This document shows positions 1 through 11,376 of a DNA stretch of 64,000 nucleotides, piece after piece; positions within the stretch are counted from its first letter, which is position 1; each line of letters starts with the position of its first letter. The stretch is from Desulfuromonadales bacterium (GTDB taxonomy: Bacteria > Desulfobacterota > Desulfuromonadia > Desulfuromonadales > JAGXHI01). Under the pieces are notes generated by a model that was not told where the DNA came from, did not search any database, and was given only the letters and a program-made list of their open reading frames with translations. The DNA lies in assembly GCA_024636295.1 (NCBI GenBank), contig JAGXHI010000037.1:37462-101461 (forward strand), written 5' to 3'. Position numbers and translations under genes: made by a program.

Positions 1-468
1 TTCGATCTTGGGGAGACAGGAGTGTATGAAATCCTGCCCTCCGAATCCGGGATTTACCGTCATCACCAGCACCAGATCCAGATCCTCCAGAATCACCTCC
101 AGGCTGCTGACCGGTGTAGCCGGATTGATGGACACACCCGCCTTCTTGCCCAGGCTTCGGATCAGTTGAACAGTGCGATGGAGATGGGAGACCGCCTCCG
201 CATGCACGGTCAGAATATCCGCTCCCGCCCTGGCGAAATCGGGAATGTAAAGATCGGGATTTGCGATCATCAGGTGCACATCCAGCGGCAGGGAGGTTTC
301 CCGGCGCAGAGCGGCCACCACTGGAGGACCGATGGTGATATTTGGCACGAAATGGCCGTCCATCACATCCACGTGGACGTAATCGGCGCCTCCGGCTTCA
401 ATCGCCCGGATCTCTTCGCCCAGGCGCCCGAAGTCCGCCGACAGTATGGAAGGAGCAATTTTGATCAT
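1..468 (-). CDS. rpe: Ribulose-phosphate 3-epimerase (3' end outside window)
   Basis: Minus-strand translation [55 protein letters not shown]..., ending ...[18 protein letters not shown] at the window edge; classic RPE motifs. Confidence 0.95.
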   Translation of the reverse strand, partial: MIKIAPSILSADFGRLGEEIRAIEAGGADYVHVDVMDGHFVPNITIGPPVVAALRRETSLPLDVHLMIANPDLYIPDFARAGADILTVHAEAVSHLHRTVQLIRSLGKKAGVSINPATPVSSLEVILEDLDLVLVMTVNPGFGGQDFIHSCLPKIE

Positions 469-582
469 TTCATTTCCTGTCCTGAAATTTCGGCTCATCT
501 CAGCAGCCTGGCAATAAAACTATCATGCCCGCACCGCAAAGTTCAATTGAGAAAATATTCCTGCACCTTCATCGCTTCTAGG

Positions 583-1956
583 TCACCGCCTTCGCAGGCG
601 TGCAGCGAAAAAGGCGTCCATTCTTTCGTGACGGTGAGGAACCGTCCGCAGGAAGCCATGGGAATCGAACAGAAGGCGCCAGTGTTCCGGAGCGGTCTCC
701 CGAAGGTCCTCCAGGCCGAACTCGGGCTGGCCGGCCAGAAAATGGCGGACCACATCCGTCGTCTCCTGTGGAGCGATGGTGCAGAGCGAGTAGAGAAGGA
801 TTCCATTTTCTCGGACAAAAGGCGCGACATTGTTCAATATGGCAAGCTGCCGCCGGGCCAGTTCCTTCAGGTCTTCCGGCCGCCGTCGCCAGCGGATCTC
901 GGGATTGCGCCGCAGCACTCCGAGACCGCTGCAGGGAGCGTCCACCAAAACGCGGTCCAGGCTCCCGGGCTCAAGAAAATCGGGGGAGAGGGTCAGATCC
1001 CATGATTTCGTTTCGATTCCACGGCATCCCAGCCGTCGCGCCCCTTCAGCGATAAGTTCCACTCTCCGGGGATGAATGTCCAACGCCAGAATGGATGCGT
1101 CGTTTTCCGAGAGGGCGGCTGTGTGAGTCGTTTTCCCACCCGGTGCTGCGCAGGCGTCCAGAATCCTGTCCCCCTTTTCCGGGGAAAGAAGATGGGCAAT
1201 GAGCATGCTCGCCTGGTCCTGGACCTGATACCACCCGGCTTCGTCTCCCGGCAGCAGCTCCTCTCCCCTGGCCGTGACGATCACCCCCTCGGGAGCGAAT
1301 TCCGAAGGGATCGCCTGGTGCCCTGCGGAAGCCAGCTCCTTCAGATAGTCCTCGCGGGAGATGCGAAGGGTATTGACCCGCAAGGTCAGAGGCGCAGGCT
1401 CCAGCATGGCGGTGGCCAGGTCGCGGGCTTCTTCCGCTCCCAGTTCGGCGATCCAGCGGCGAGCCAGCCATTCCGGCAGAGACAGAACGTCCCTGAGGTG
1501 GGAAAGAGGATCGCGGTCGAATTCGGGCCAGGATAGAGCCTCCTTTTGCCGCACAAGATTTCTCAGCACCCCGTTGAGAAAGCCCGTGGCCCGCGACAGG
1601 CCTTCCCGTCGGGCCAGCTCCACGGACTCATTGACCGCAGCCCGATCTGGAACACGATCCAGGTTCAGGATCTGGTAAGCACCGAGGCGTAGCAGCCAGA
1701 GAACTCTCGATTCAATTTTTTCCAGAGGCTTGCGACAGAAACGAGAGAGGGCGAAATCGAGCTGTCCGCGTTTTCGCAGAGTGCCGTAAACGAGTTCGGT
1801 GGTCAGGCGTCGGTCGCGAACATCTCCGGCTGAACTTTTGCCCAGGGCGACATCGAGAGCCATGTCGGCAAAGGCCCCTTCCTCCACGCGGCAGAGAATT
1901 TCGAAAGCCGTCCTGCGCGAATCGAAACGGGAATGATCGTCGGTTCTTTCAGCCAT
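583..1956 (-). CDS. rsmB: 16S rRNA (cytosine-967-C5) methyltransferase RsmB
   Basis: NusB-like N-terminus, DACAAPGGKTTH SAM motif, VDAPCSGLGVLRRNPEIRWRR catalytic motif. Confidence 0.95.
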   Translation of the reverse strand: MAERTDDHSRFDSRRTAFEILCRVEEGAFADMALDVALGKSSAGDVRDRRLTTELVYGTLRKRGQLDFALSRFCRKPLEKIESRVLWLLRLGAYQILNLDRVPDRAAVNESVELARREGLSRATGFLNGVLRNLVRQKEALSWPEFDRDPLSHLRDVLSLPEWLARRWIAELGAEEARDLATAMLEPAPLTLRVNTLRISREDYLKELASAGHQAIPSEFAPEGVIVTARGEELLPGDEAGWYQVQDQASMLIAHLLSPEKGDRILDACAAPGGKTTHTAALSENDASILALDIHPRRVELIAEGARRLGCRGIETKSWDLTLSPDFLEPGSLDRVLVDAPCSGLGVLRRNPEIRWRRRPEDLKELARRQLAILNNVAPFVRENGILLYSLCTIAPQETTDVVRHFLAGQPEFGLEDLRETAPEHWRLLFDSHGFLRTVPHRHERMDAFFAARLRRR

Positions 1957-1998
1957 ATGTTCTTCTTATCCGGTTGTTTGCGCTTTTCACCGATGGTC

Positions 1999-2029
1999 AA
2001 AAAAAAGGGGGCGCCTCGGTCACGCCCCC
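1999..2029 (-). terminator. Rho-independent terminator 3' of htpX
   Basis: GGGGGCG...CGCCCCC hairpin with a run of A on + (T-run on the minus transcript). Confidence 0.75.
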
Positions 2030-2056
2030 GCTACTTTCCTCGATTTTGAGTCTTCG

Positions 2057-2887
2057 CTACCGCATATTCTCCAGGCGCCGGATCCTCTCCTCGACCGGAG
2101 GATGGGTGGAAAACAGGCTTTTCAGTCCCGAGCCGTTCAACGGATTAACGATGAACATATGGGCGGTCGCTTCATTGACCCCCTTCATGGGGATCTGCCG
2201 GTTGGCGCTTTCCAGTTTACGCAGGGCGTTGGCAAGGTAAAAAGGATTTCCGACCATCCGGGCGCCGGCCTTGTCGGCCTCATATTCGCGGGAGCGGGAT
2301 ATGGCCATCTGCACTAGCATGGCAGCCAGCGGCGCAACGATCATCATTATGATCAGGACGAAAGGATTGCGGTCCTCGTCGTCCCGACCGAAGCCGCCGA
2401 AAATCGCCGCCCACTGTGCCATATGGGCCAGGTAGGAGATGGCTCCTGCGATGGTAGCCGCAATGGTTCCGATGAGGATATCCCGGTTGCCGACGTGGCT
2501 CATTTCGTGTGCCATCACCCCCATCAGCTCTTCCCGGGACAGGATCTGCAGGATCCCATCGGTGGCGGCGACCGCCGCATGCTTCGGATTCCGTCCGGTG
2601 GCAAAGGCGTTTGGCGTGGATTGGGGAAGGGTATAGACCCGGGGCATGGGAAGGTTGTTTCGCTGACAGATCTCCTGAACGACCTGGAAAAGCGGGCCGT
2701 CATTTACCTCTTTGCCCCGATACATTTTCACCACGATTTTGTCGGAAAACCAATAAGAACCGAAGTTCATGACTCCTGCGAAAACCAGCGCGATCATGGC
2801 GCCGCCCCGGCCGCCCAGCGCAGCTCCCGCCCAGACCAGGACCAGAGTAAGCAAAATCATGAGAATGATTGTTTTCAGCGTGTTCAT
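2057..2887 (-). CDS. htpX: Zinc metalloprotease HtpX
   Basis: [10 protein letters not shown] zinc motif, [24 protein letters not shown]-terminus; start set at [10 protein letters not shown]. Confidence 0.95.
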   Translation of the reverse strand: MNTLKTIILMILLTLVLVWAGAALGGRGGAMIALVFAGVMNFGSYWFSDKIVVKMYRGKEVNDGPLFQVVQEICQRNNLPMPRVYTLPQSTPNAFATGRNPKHAAVAATDGILQILSREELMGVMAHEMSHVGNRDILIGTIAATIAGAISYLAHMAQWAAIFGGFGRDDEDRNPFVLIIMMIVAPLAAMLVQMAISRSREYEADKAGARMVGNPFYLANALRKLESANRQIPMKGVNEATAHMFIVNPLNGSGLKSLFSTHPPVEERIRRLENMR

Positions 2888-2977
2888 CTCTTTGGAAAGC
2901 CCTTTCCTAAGTTGTTGCTTCTTTCGGCCTGATGCCGTCACCATTATATCTCAAAATAATTACGGGAGTCGAGGAAA

Positions 2978-3763
2978 TCAAGATCCGGCGACGATGTGTT
3001 CGTCGAGGGCCGCTTCGACTTCCTTGAGAATAATGTGGGTGTTGAAGCAGGGCCCGTTGGGGCGCCGGTTCAGAATGCCGATCACCGGAAGGGGATAGGA
3101 ATCCCGAATTCCGGAAGTCAGATCCCGTTCGCAGGCGACCGCCAGAATGAATCGGGGCTTTTTTTCCACGATGATTTTCCGCGCCAGAGTTCCGCCGGTT
3201 GCCACGGCGATTTTGATTCCCCGCTTTCGGGCCAACTCCGCCAGGTCCCGGATGTCGCATTCGCCGCATCGGATGCATTTATCCACGTCCCCCGTGATCT
3301 TGATGGCACAGTCGAAGAGCTGTATGCAGTGAGGCAGCAGAATAAGAGCCCGGGAAGTCGGAACGCGGATTTTCCTGGCGCGCACGAGCTGATTGTTCAG
3401 AGCGATGAAGGACTGCTGGAGAGTGTCCCGATCGATGCCGAATAGTCGTCCGATGCCGATTATGGCGGGAAAGAGATAGCGGATGACCACTTTGCGCAGC
3501 TTTTCGGAAAAGAACAGGTCCTTTCCGGTCACCAGCGTCAGAATCAGAAGGGATAGCCCCGCCGTTACAAGAATGGCCAGTCCCGCCAGGACCGCGCCGA
3601 AAAGGATCGGAAGCACGGGATGAATGGAACCGAGACCGACGGAAGGAACCCACCACAGCAGAAAGGCAATCCCCAGCACAAGCGCACAGGCGAGCATGAG
3701 CAGGCCGATGAACACCCTTTTGCGGGGCTTGAATTCCTCGTTGTAAGGTGCGGCGGAAGACAA
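2978..3763 (-). CDS. DUF116 domain-containing membrane protein
   Basis: CIRCGECDIRDL...VATGGT...ACERDLTSGI...NRRPNGPCFNT typical of DUF116; N-terminal TM helices; next to fmt. Confidence 0.85.
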   Translation of the reverse strand: MSSAAPYNEEFKPRKRVFIGLLMLACALVLGIAFLLWWVPSVGLGSIHPVLPILFGAVLAGLAILVTAGLSLLILTLVTGKDLFFSEKLRKVVIRYLFPAIIGIGRLFGIDRDTLQQSFIALNNQLVRARKIRVPTSRALILLPHCIQLFDCAIKITGDVDKCIRCGECDIRDLAELARKRGIKIAVATGGTLARKIIVEKKPRFILAVACERDLTSGIRDSYPLPVIGILNRRPNGPCFNTHIILKEVEAALDEHIVAGS

Positions 3764-3765
3764 AT

Positions 3766-4713
3766 TCAGGTCTCCAGTCGAGCGCCGGGGGACAGCGACC
3801 TGCCTCTCAGAAATTCGGAAGCGGCCAGCCGTTTCTTTCCGGAGATCTGCAATTCGCGGATTCGCAGGATCCCATCGCCGCAGGCAACGCGTATTCCCCC
3901 GGTTTCAGAAGAAACGATCTCGCCGGGGTTTGCGGAGGGGCCATTCTCGGGAGAAGTTCGGAAAAGCTTGAGCATGGTTCCGTCCAGAAATGTATAGGCG
4001 CCCGGCCAGGGATCGAGGCCTCTGATCTGATTATGAATTTCCCTCGCGCTCCGGCTCCAGTCGATCCGCCCGTCCTCCTTCTTCAGCATGGGAGCATAGC
4101 TGCTCCGATCATCGTCCTGCGGCTCCGGCTCGAGAGTTCCCGCACGGAGACGATCCAGAGTCTCGATCAGGGTCTCCCGGCCCAGAAGCGCCAGACGATT
4201 ATGGAGTTCTCCGGCGGTTTCCTCGGGGCCGATTGAAGTCGATTTCTTCACCAGCATGTCGCCCGTATCGAGGCCGGCCTCCATAAGCATGGTGGTGATC
4301 CCGGTCTCCGTCTCCCCTTCTATAATGGCTTTGTTGATGGGCGCCGCGCCACGGTATTGCGGCAGCAGGGAGGCGTGCACGTTGATGCAGCCGAAACGCG
4401 GAATGTCCAGGATGCTCTGTGGCAGTATCTGTCCATAGGCGATCACGATAATAAGATCGGGATCCAATGCCCTGAGAGCTTCCACCGCTTCGGTCGCTCT
4501 CAATCTCTGGGGCTGCCGAACCGCAATGGCGTGCTCTTCCGCCAGGCTCTTTACCGGGGGAGGCGAAAGCCTCTTGCCCCGTCCGCTCGGGCGGTCGGGC
4601 TGGGTATAAACCGCTTTCAGATCCACCCCGTAATCGATCAACCCTTTCAGAGTGGGAAGAGCGAACTCAGGAGTGCCCATAAAAATTGTTCGGATATTTG
4701 CGGGTTCTATCAA
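3766..4713 (-). CDS. fmt: Methionyl-tRNA formyltransferase
   Basis: IFMGTPEFALPTLKGL, NVHASLLPQYRGAAPINKAIIEGETETGITTM. Confidence 0.97.
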   Translation of the reverse strand: MIEPANIRTIFMGTPEFALPTLKGLIDYGVDLKAVYTQPDRPSGRGKRLSPPPVKSLAEEHAIAVRQPQRLRATEAVEALRALDPDLIIVIAYGQILPQSILDIPRFGCINVHASLLPQYRGAAPINKAIIEGETETGITTMLMEAGLDTGDMLVKKSTSIGPEETAGELHNRLALLGRETLIETLDRLRAGTLEPEPQDDDRSSYAPMLKKEDGRIDWSRSAREIHNQIRGLDPWPGAYTFLDGTMLKLFRTSPENGPSANPGEIVSSETGGIRVACGDGILRIRELQISGKKRLAASEFLRGRSLSPGARLET

Positions 4714-5228
4714 AGTTGCTCCTGCTGCTGTTCCATGATTTTTTTATATTTCTTCCGGAAAAAACTCTTTTTCAGCGGAGAGAGATGATCGACGAAAAGG
4801 ATCCCGTCCAGATGATCGATCTCGTGCTGAAAAGCGATGGCGAGAAGATCCGTCGCTTCCCGTTCCACAGGGCGACCCTCAAGATCGAGATAGCGCACCT
4901 TCACCCTGGCGCTTCGCGGAATGCTGGCGTAATAACCAGGAATGGAAAGGCAACCTTCCTCCTCGAACACTTCTCCCTCACGCTCTGCGATCTCGGGATT
5001 TACGGCGAAAATCAGGCTGCGGTTCTCTTCCCTGGGGGAACAATCAATGACGACAAGGCGGCGGGAAATCCCCACCTGCGGTGCGGCAAGACCCACTCCA
5101 GGGGCCGCGTACATGGTTTCAGCCATATCTTCGGCCAGCTTTTTAAGATCGTCGTCAAAGGTTTCGACCGGATCCGCGACTTTTTTCAGGACGGATTCGG
5201 GATAGTGATAAATCTGAAGAATGGACAT
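4710..5228 (-). CDS. def: Peptide deformylase
   Basis: GVGLAAPQVG, EEGCLSIPG, QHEIDHLDG motifs; overlaps fmt start. Confidence 0.97.
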   Translation of the reverse strand: MSILQIYHYPESVLKKVADPVETFDDDLKKLAEDMAETMYAAPGVGLAAPQVGISRRLVVIDCSPREENRSLIFAVNPEIAEREGEVFEEEGCLSIPGYYASIPRSARVKVRYLDLEGRPVEREATDLLAIAFQHEIDHLDGILFVDHLSPLKKSFFRKKYKKIMEQQQEQL

Positions 5229-5406
5229 TTTTTCTCCAGGAACCGTTTTTTTGTCTTACCCGGCGGAGGAGTCGCCGGATCGCGCACATCCCCGAATGAT
5301 ACGAGGACTGCTCCGGGAAAGTCAACCGAAAGAGGCAAGTTTCAGGCGTCGTATCCGGTGCGGAGGGGCCTCGGAGAGGAAGGATCTTCAGAGAATTCAA
5401 AAGCAT

Positions 5407-5449
5407 GAAAAAAAGGCCTTGCAGGGAAAGAACTCCTCCCGGCAAGGCC
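5407..5449 (-). terminator. Terminator of sucCD
   Basis: GGCCTTGC...GCAAGGCC hairpin followed by T-run on the minus strand. Confidence 0.8.
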
Positions 5450-5473
5450 ACTTTGCTTTGGTTCAGATCAAGC

Positions 5474-6346
5474 TCAGGGCTTGTAGATCTTCAGAAGAGC
5501 TTCGGCCATTTCGGCGGGGCTGTCCGCCACGCTGATGCCGCACTCAGCCAGAGCGGCTTTCTTCTCCTCGGCGCCGCCCTTTCCTCCGGAGATGATCGCC
5601 CCGGCATGCCCCATTCGTTTGCCGGAAGGGGCCGTGGCGCCGGCAATGAATGCCGCCACAGGCTTTGTCATGTTTTCCTTGACGAAATGCGCAGCTTCTT
5701 CTTCGGCATTTCCGCCGATCTCCCCGATCATGATGACGGCCGTCGTACCGGGATCTTCCTCGAACATGCGAAGGCAGTCCACGAAATTGGTTCCGTTAAC
5801 GGGGTCGCCGCCGATGCCGACGCAGGTCGACTGGCCGATATCGCGGGTGGTCAATTGCCAGACCGCTTCATAGGTCAGGGTGCCGCTTCGGGATACGATA
5901 CCGACGGATCCGGGCTTGTGAATGTAGCCGGGCATGATTCCGATTTTGCATTGGCCGGGAGTGATGACGCCCGGGCAATTGGGACCGACAAGACGTGTTT
6001 TTTTATCCGCCAGGAAGTGCTTGACCCGGACCATGTCCAGCACCGGAATCCCTTCGGTAATGCAGCACACGAGCTCTATTCCCGCGTCGGCCGCTTCCAT
6101 AATGGCGTCCGCGGCGCCGACCGGGGGTACATAGATCACCGATGCGCTGGCGCCGGTTTTTTCCACCGCGTCCCGCACGGTATTGAAGACGGGAAATCCG
6201 TCGATTTCCGTGCCGCCCTTTCCGGGGGTCACTCCACCGACCATTTTGGTCCCGTACTCGCGGGCCATCTGGGCATGAAACAGGCCGGTGGCGCCGGTAA
6301 TTCCCTGAGTGATGACTTTGGTTTCTTTATTGACCAGGATACTCAT
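5474..6346 (-). CDS. sucD: Succinyl-CoA ligase (ADP-forming) subunit alpha
   Basis: [26 protein letters not shown]..., [12 protein letters not shown]. Confidence 0.97.
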   Translation of the reverse strand: MSILVNKETKVITQGITGATGLFHAQMAREYGTKMVGGVTPGKGGTEIDGFPVFNTVRDAVEKTGASASVIYVPPVGAADAIMEAADAGIELVCCITEGIPVLDMVRVKHFLADKKTRLVGPNCPGVITPGQCKIGIMPGYIHKPGSVGIVSRSGTLTYEAVWQLTTRDIGQSTCVGIGGDPVNGTNFVDCLRMFEEDPGTTAVIMIGEIGGNAEEEAAHFVKENMTKPVAAFIAGATAPSGKRMGHAGAIISGGKGGAEEKKAALAECGISVADSPAEMAEALLKIYKP

Positions 6347-6365
6347 TTTTCAGGACTCCCTCACG

Positions 6366-7529
6366 TTAGGAAACGGCTTTGACGATTTTTTCCGCGGCGT
6401 CGGCCATTCCGTCGGCGGCGATGATGTTCAATCCGCTTTCGGCCAGAATCTTCTTCCCCTTTTCCACATTGGTTCCTTCGAGTCGGACCACCAGGGGAAC
6501 TTTGATCCCGGTCTGCTTGGCCGCCTCGACGATTCCTGTGGCGATCACGTCGCATTTCATGATGCCGCCGAAGATATTGACCAGAATCCCTTTGACCTTT
6601 TCATCGGAGAGGATGATTTTGAAGGCTTCGGTGACCCGCTCGATCGTCGCGCCGCCCCCTACGTCGAGGAAGTTGGCCGGATCGCCGCCGTAATGCTTGA
6701 TGATGTCCATGGTCGCCATCGCCAGGCCGGCCCCGTTGACGAGGCACCCGATGTTGCCATCGAGAGCGATATAGGAAAGATCGTACTGCGAAGCTTCGAT
6801 CTCGTTGGGGTCTTCCTCGTCGTAGTCGCGCAGATCACGGATGTTGCGATGACGGAACAGCGCGTTGTCGTCGAAATTGAGTTTGGCGTCAATGCAGAGA
6901 AGGTCTCCTTCGGCCGTCACGACCATGGGATTGATCTCGAGCAGTGAGCAGTCCGATTCCACGAAGGCCCGATAGAGACCGGTCAGGATCTGGGTCGCCT
7001 GTTTGATCTGCTTGCCTTCGAGACCAAGCCTGAAGGCTACCTTGCGGGCCTGAAAAGGCATCAGCCCAGTCTGGGGATCGATCGCCTCGAAGAAGATTCT
7101 TTCGGGAGTCTTGGCCGCCACTTCCTCGATGTCCATGCCGCCTTCGGCCGAGGCCATGAGCGTTACCTTGGAAGTAGCGCGGTCCACCAGCATGGAGACA
7201 TAGAGCTCACGGGCGATATTGCAACCGTTTTCCACCAGCACGCGCTTGACCACTTTTCCTTCCGGACCGGTCTGGTGGGTGACAAGGGTCATCCCCAGAA
7301 TGTCCCGGGCAATTGCTTTGACCTCGTCGGGTGTTCTGGCAAGTTTAACCCCGCCCCCTTTGCCCCGTCCTCCGGCATGGATCTGCGCCTTGACGACCCA
7401 GGGCCCTTTTTCGTTGAGACGCTTGGCCCAGTCTCTGGCCGAGTTGCTGTTGTAGCAGACTTGGCCGTCGGGCACGACGACCCCGAATTTCCTGAGAATC
7501 TCCTTGGCCTGATACTCGTGAATGTTCAT
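6366..7529 (-). CDS. sucC: Succinyl-CoA ligase (ADP-forming) subunit beta
   Basis: [17 protein letters not shown]..., [29 protein letters not shown]. Confidence 0.97.
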   Translation of the reverse strand: MNIHEYQAKEILRKFGVVVPDGQVCYNSNSARDWAKRLNEKGPWVVKAQIHAGGRGKGGGVKLARTPDEVKAIARDILGMTLVTHQTGPEGKVVKRVLVENGCNIARELYVSMLVDRATSKVTLMASAEGGMDIEEVAAKTPERIFFEAIDPQTGLMPFQARKVAFRLGLEGKQIKQATQILTGLYRAFVESDCSLLEINPMVVTAEGDLLCIDAKLNFDDNALFRHRNIRDLRDYDEEDPNEIEASQYDLSYIALDGNIGCLVNGAGLAMATMDIIKHYGGDPANFLDVGGGATIERVTEAFKIILSDEKVKGILVNIFGGIMKCDVIATGIVEAAKQTGIKVPLVVRLEGTNVEKGKKILAESGLNIIAADGMADAAEKIVKAVS

Positions 7530-8061
7530 GGATCCAGGTTCCTCACATGAAAGTTGGAAAAAAATGACGGCTCTCCCGCAGCGGGACAGCCATGTATGAA
7601 CTCGAGCCGGCAACCGAATGCCGGCCGTGCCAATCCTCAGCGATCTGGTTCAGAGAGCTGACGACGATATGAGAATGAGAATCAAGAGTCGCCAAGTCGC
7701 CAACCGGGGCGGACCTCCTTCTTTCTCAGCAACAGGAAACACCGAGCCTGGAAGACTGGTTTTTGAAGGAGAGGCGAGAGTGGCCCGGTCTTTGTCCTCG
7801 GCCGGATTTGCCCGAGAGGTCCGGTTCCGCTTTCCGGAAGGAAAAATAACTCTCATAAATTCAATTGTCAAGCATCCATCGGGAAAAACAGAAATACACC
7901 GCCTCGTTTTTATCCTGTGCCGTTCCTGAGAAAATATGGCAAGAGAAAAACAAACTCCAAAGAAGAGTGCTCGGAAGTTTCGTACTTCAGGGCCTGTCGG
8001 CTTTTCAGGCGAAGCCTTTAAAAGGCATATCGCTCCATAGAGTGGCCTTTCGGCGACGCCC

Positions 8062-8709
8062 TTACCGGTTGGCCTTTTCCCAGTCGGCCATGAATTTTTC
8101 GATTCCCAGATCGGTCAAGGGATGTCTGGCGAGCTGCTTCATGACCGAGAAGGGAATGGTGCAGATCTCCGCACCGACCAGGGCCGCGCGAAACACGTGC
8201 AGGGGACTGCGCACGGATGCTACGATAATCTCGGTTCCATAGCCGTAATTGTCAAAGATGGTTCGGATCTGGTCGACACCTTCGAGCCCATCGTGTCCGA
8301 CATCGTCCAATCGTCCGACAAAAGGCGAAACGTACGTTGCCCCGGCCTTGGCCGCGAGCAGGGCCTGGAGGGGAGAAAAAACCAGGGTGACATTGGTTTT
8401 GATGCCTTCTGTCGCGAAAATATGGGCTGCCTTGAGCCCCTCCTCGGTCATCGGGACCTTGATCACGATACTCCGGGGATTGATCTTGGCCAGTTCCTGA
8501 CCTTCCCGGACCATTTCAGCCGCCTCATGGGATACGACTTCGGCGGAAATGGGACCATCGACGATTTCGGCGATTTCCGAAATGACGTCCTGAAATTTTC
8601 GTCCGCTTTTGGCAATCAGGGAGGGATTGGTGGTTACGCCGTCGACAAGCCCGAGATCATGGGCGGCACGGATTTCTCCGACGTCGGCGGTATCGATGAA
8701 AAACTTCAT
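8062..8709 (-). CDS. Transaldolase (fructose-6-phosphate aldolase-like)
   Basis: [56 protein letters not shown]. Confidence 0.95.
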   Translation of the reverse strand: MKFFIDTADVGEIRAAHDLGLVDGVTTNPSLIAKSGRKFQDVISEIAEIVDGPISAEVVSHEAAEMVREGQELAKINPRSIVIKVPMTEEGLKAAHIFATEGIKTNVTLVFSPLQALLAAKAGATYVSPFVGRLDDVGHDGLEGVDQIRTIFDNYGYGTEIIVASVRSPLHVFRAALVGAEICTIPFSVMKQLARHPLTDLGIEKFMADWEKANR

Positions 8710-8819
8710 GGAACGAACTCCTTGGAAAAAGTTATTTTCTTTTTATCTGAAAAATCCACTCAATGCCAGAACAAATTAAAACATCTGCAGGAGAATTTCC
8801 TGAAAATTCTCCGCGGGAA

Positions 8820-9071
8820 TCATTTTCTGGAAAACGCGTCCCGGCATTCGGGCGAACAGAAGAAATGGATCTGACCTCCGATTCTTTTCTCCAGCGCGTC
8901 GCCGCGTGGAAGATAGGTGCCACAGTGGGAGTCGAGAACCATTTCCTCTCCCTTTGGCGTCTTTTCCGGCGGAATCGATTTTCCCGCTCCTCCGGTCAGA
9001 TAACGGGTGACGGCATGATAAATGGTATAGGCAAGAAAAAAGAGGATGAGAAGAAGAAGCAGACGAATCAT
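8820..9071 (-). CDS. Small membrane-anchored PP0621/TRASH-like protein
   Basis: Single TM helix then VLDSHCGTYLP...HFFCSPECRDAF; start MIRLLLLLILFF. Confidence 0.7.
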   Translation of the reverse strand: MIRLLLLLILFFLAYTIYHAVTRYLTGGAGKSIPPEKTPKGEEMVLDSHCGTYLPRGDALEKRIGGQIHFFCSPECRDAFSRK

Positions 9072-9075
9072 GGGA

Positions 9076-9588
9076 TCACCAGGTTCCGGCCAGACGGCGG
9101 ACCGACTGGGAATTGCGAAGGCTCTCATACAGGCGGTCGATTTTCATCTGCAGCAGGGGATGTACCAGTTCAGGAGCCAGGTCCCGCAAGGGAGCCAGCA
9201 CGAAACGCCGCTCGTGAAGACGCGGATGGGGAATTTCCAGGCCGGCTTCCCGGCAGATCCTGTCCCCAAAGAAAAGGAGATCGATATCGAGGGTCCGTGG
9301 GCCCCACATTTCATTCCTTTTCCGGCCGAAGCAGCCCTCTATGGTCTGACAACTCTCGAGGAGCTGGCGCGGGGAGCAGGAGGTCTCCACCCTCAGAACC
9401 GCATTGAAAAAATCAGGCTGGCCGGGCGGCCCGCCAACCGCTTCGGCAAGGTACAGGGGAGAAGCCCCGCACGGTCGCACCAGCCCCGTCTCCGAGAGCG
9501 CGGCCCGGGCCCCGGCCAGATGGCCCCGACGATCACCGAGATTGGATCCGAGCCCAAGGTAGGCGATAATGGTGGGAGATTCATTCAT
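9076..9588 (-). CDS. folK: 2-amino-4-hydroxy-6-hydroxymethyldihydropteridine diphosphokinase
   Basis: AYLGLGSNLGDRRGHL, WGPRTLDIDLLFFGD, IPHPRLHERRFVLAPL. Confidence 0.95.
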   Translation of the reverse strand: MNESPTIIAYLGLGSNLGDRRGHLAGARAALSETGLVRPCGASPLYLAEAVGGPPGQPDFFNAVLRVETSCSPRQLLESCQTIEGCFGRKRNEMWGPRTLDIDLLFFGDRICREAGLEIPHPRLHERRFVLAPLRDLAPELVHPLLQMKIDRLYESLRNSQSVRRLAGTW

Positions 9589-9709
9589 ATCGGCAATTAG
9601 ATCACAGGCATCCGAAGAGAGTCAACGATGGGCTCTTCGTTTGCGGAACCATGGAAGGATGCCTTCGCAAAAACACGGACCGATGACAAACACCGGGAAG
9701 GAGAATCTC

Positions 9710-10111
9710 ATGCCGTTCACCCTGACACTGGCCGTCCGCGACCTGGATCGTACAGAGCTCTTTTACCGGGACATTCTGGAGCTGCAACCGGAGCGTTTCA
9801 TTCCTCTTCCGGGCGCCCCTCCGGCCCTTCTTCTGCGGCTGGAAGATGCGGTGATCCTGCTTCGTCCAGCCTCCGTTCTGGAGTCCCGGCACCCCGCTCT
9901 TTTTCAAAGCCTGGACCGCCATCCTTTCGGTACGGGAATGATGCTGGAATTCTCTGTACAGAGCCTGACCCCTGTCCTCCGGAATATCACGCGGCGAAAA
10001 TTGCATATTCTCTATGAACTCGATGACAGGGAATTCGGCATGCGGGAGATATGGCTCCACGATCCGGACGGATATCTGGTGGTCCTCAGGAGCCGGTCGG
10101 AGCCTGTTTGA
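9710..10111 (+). CDS. VOC/glyoxalase superfamily protein
   Basis: MPFTLTLAVRDLDRTELFYRDILEL...MREIWLHDPDGYLVVL. Confidence 0.85.
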   Translation: MPFTLTLAVRDLDRTELFYRDILELQPERFIPLPGAPPALLLRLEDAVILLRPASVLESRHPALFQSLDRHPFGTGMMLEFSVQSLTPVLRNITRRKLHILYELDDREFGMREIWLHDPDGYLVVLRSRSEPV

Positions 10112-10318
10112 ATCTTCCGAGAAAACCGAAAAACCATCGACTGGGTTGACAAGGGCGGCCACGAAAAAATGCCACCCACAAAATTCAACGTGTTCTCATG
10201 CAAAAGAATTTACGCATTTCTCGTTGCGCCCTGCTTCTTTTGAGTGAGTGAAGCGAACGGGCGCGAGGTGATTTTCAGAAAGTCCAGGAAAATTCCCGCT
10301 GAAATGGTATAGTTTTAT

Positions 10319-11344
10319 TTGCATTTTATAATTAAAGATGTTCGGGATATCCACGTGAAAAACATCCTTTCGAGCGACAGGCCTGTTCCCTTTGCCGGCT
10401 CCGAACCGCTGGATGGTCGAAGAGAAATTCTGCACGCGATGGGAACCATCTCGAGCCGGTTCATGCGGGGCAAGGAAGACACCGTCCGTCTGGCTTTCAT
10501 CGCCCTGTTATCAGGCGGTCACCTGCTTCTGGAGGACATTCCGGGGCTGGGAAAAACCACGCTGGCACTGGCTCTGGCAAACGCCCTTGACCTCTCCTTC
10601 GGTCGCATCCAGTGCACCAGCGATCTTCTGCCTTCCGACATCACGGGGCTCTCCATTTTTGATCGGGAAGAAAACCGCTTCCGATTCATCCCCGGTCCCG
10701 TATTCAGCCATGTTCTTCTGGCCGACGAAATCAATCGCGCAATGCCGCGGACTCAGAGCGCACTGCTGGAGGCCATGGAAGAGCGACGAGTCACCATCGA
10801 GGGGACCACCCATGACCTTCCGGACCCTTTTCTGGTCATCGCGACCCAGAATCCCTGCGAATATGTTGGCACATATTCCCTTCCCGAATCCCAGATGGAC
10901 CGATTCCTGATCGTCACGGGGCTCGGTTACCCGCCGGAAGACATCGAAAAGGGGATCATCCGAAGCGGGGGGCTCCGGGATGAGATCCGGGGCCTTGCGG
11001 CCCTGGTCGGTCGCGAAGATATTTTGCGTGCACGTCGGGCCGTCCGGGAGAGAATCTATCTCTCCGAAAAAATCACCGATTACATTTATTGCATCGTCGC
11101 CGCTACCCGGGAGCACCCCCTGATTCTGACCGGAATTTCCACCCGGGGGGCCATTCACCTTGCGGAGGCCGCCCGTGCGGCCGCCTATCTGGAAGGGCGT
11201 GAATATGTCCTCCCCGAGGACGTTCGCGATCTTGCCGGAGCGACCGGAGCCCACCGCCTTCTCCTGCGACCGGAGTCTCATGGCCACCGAAAGGGGGAAT
11301 TATTCGAGTCGATTCTCAAAGACATCCCGCTGCCTCTGGCCTGA
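10319..11344 (+). CDS. MoxR-family AAA ATPase (start uncertain; GTG at 10355 possible)
   Basis: HLLLEDIPGLGKTTLA Walker A, LADEINRAMPRTQSALLEAMEE, VIATQNP. Confidence 0.92.
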   Translation: MHFIIKDVRDIHVKNILSSDRPVPFAGSEPLDGRREILHAMGTISSRFMRGKEDTVRLAFIALLSGGHLLLEDIPGLGKTTLALALANALDLSFGRIQCTSDLLPSDITGLSIFDREENRFRFIPGPVFSHVLLADEINRAMPRTQSALLEAMEERRVTIEGTTHDLPDPFLVIATQNPCEYVGTYSLPESQMDRFLIVTGLGYPPEDIEKGIIRSGGLRDEIRGLAALVGREDILRARRAVRERIYLSEKITDYIYCIVAATREHPLILTGISTRGAIHLAEAARAAAYLEGREYVLPEDVRDLAGATGAHRLLLRPESHGHRKGELFESILKDIPLPLA

Positions 11345-11376
11345 GGCCGACCCGGACCGGCATACTTTTCATCCTG

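Noticed and set aside
22-1005. 327-aa plus-strand ORF over rpe/rsmB
   Set aside because: Antisense to two clearly identified minus-strand genes.
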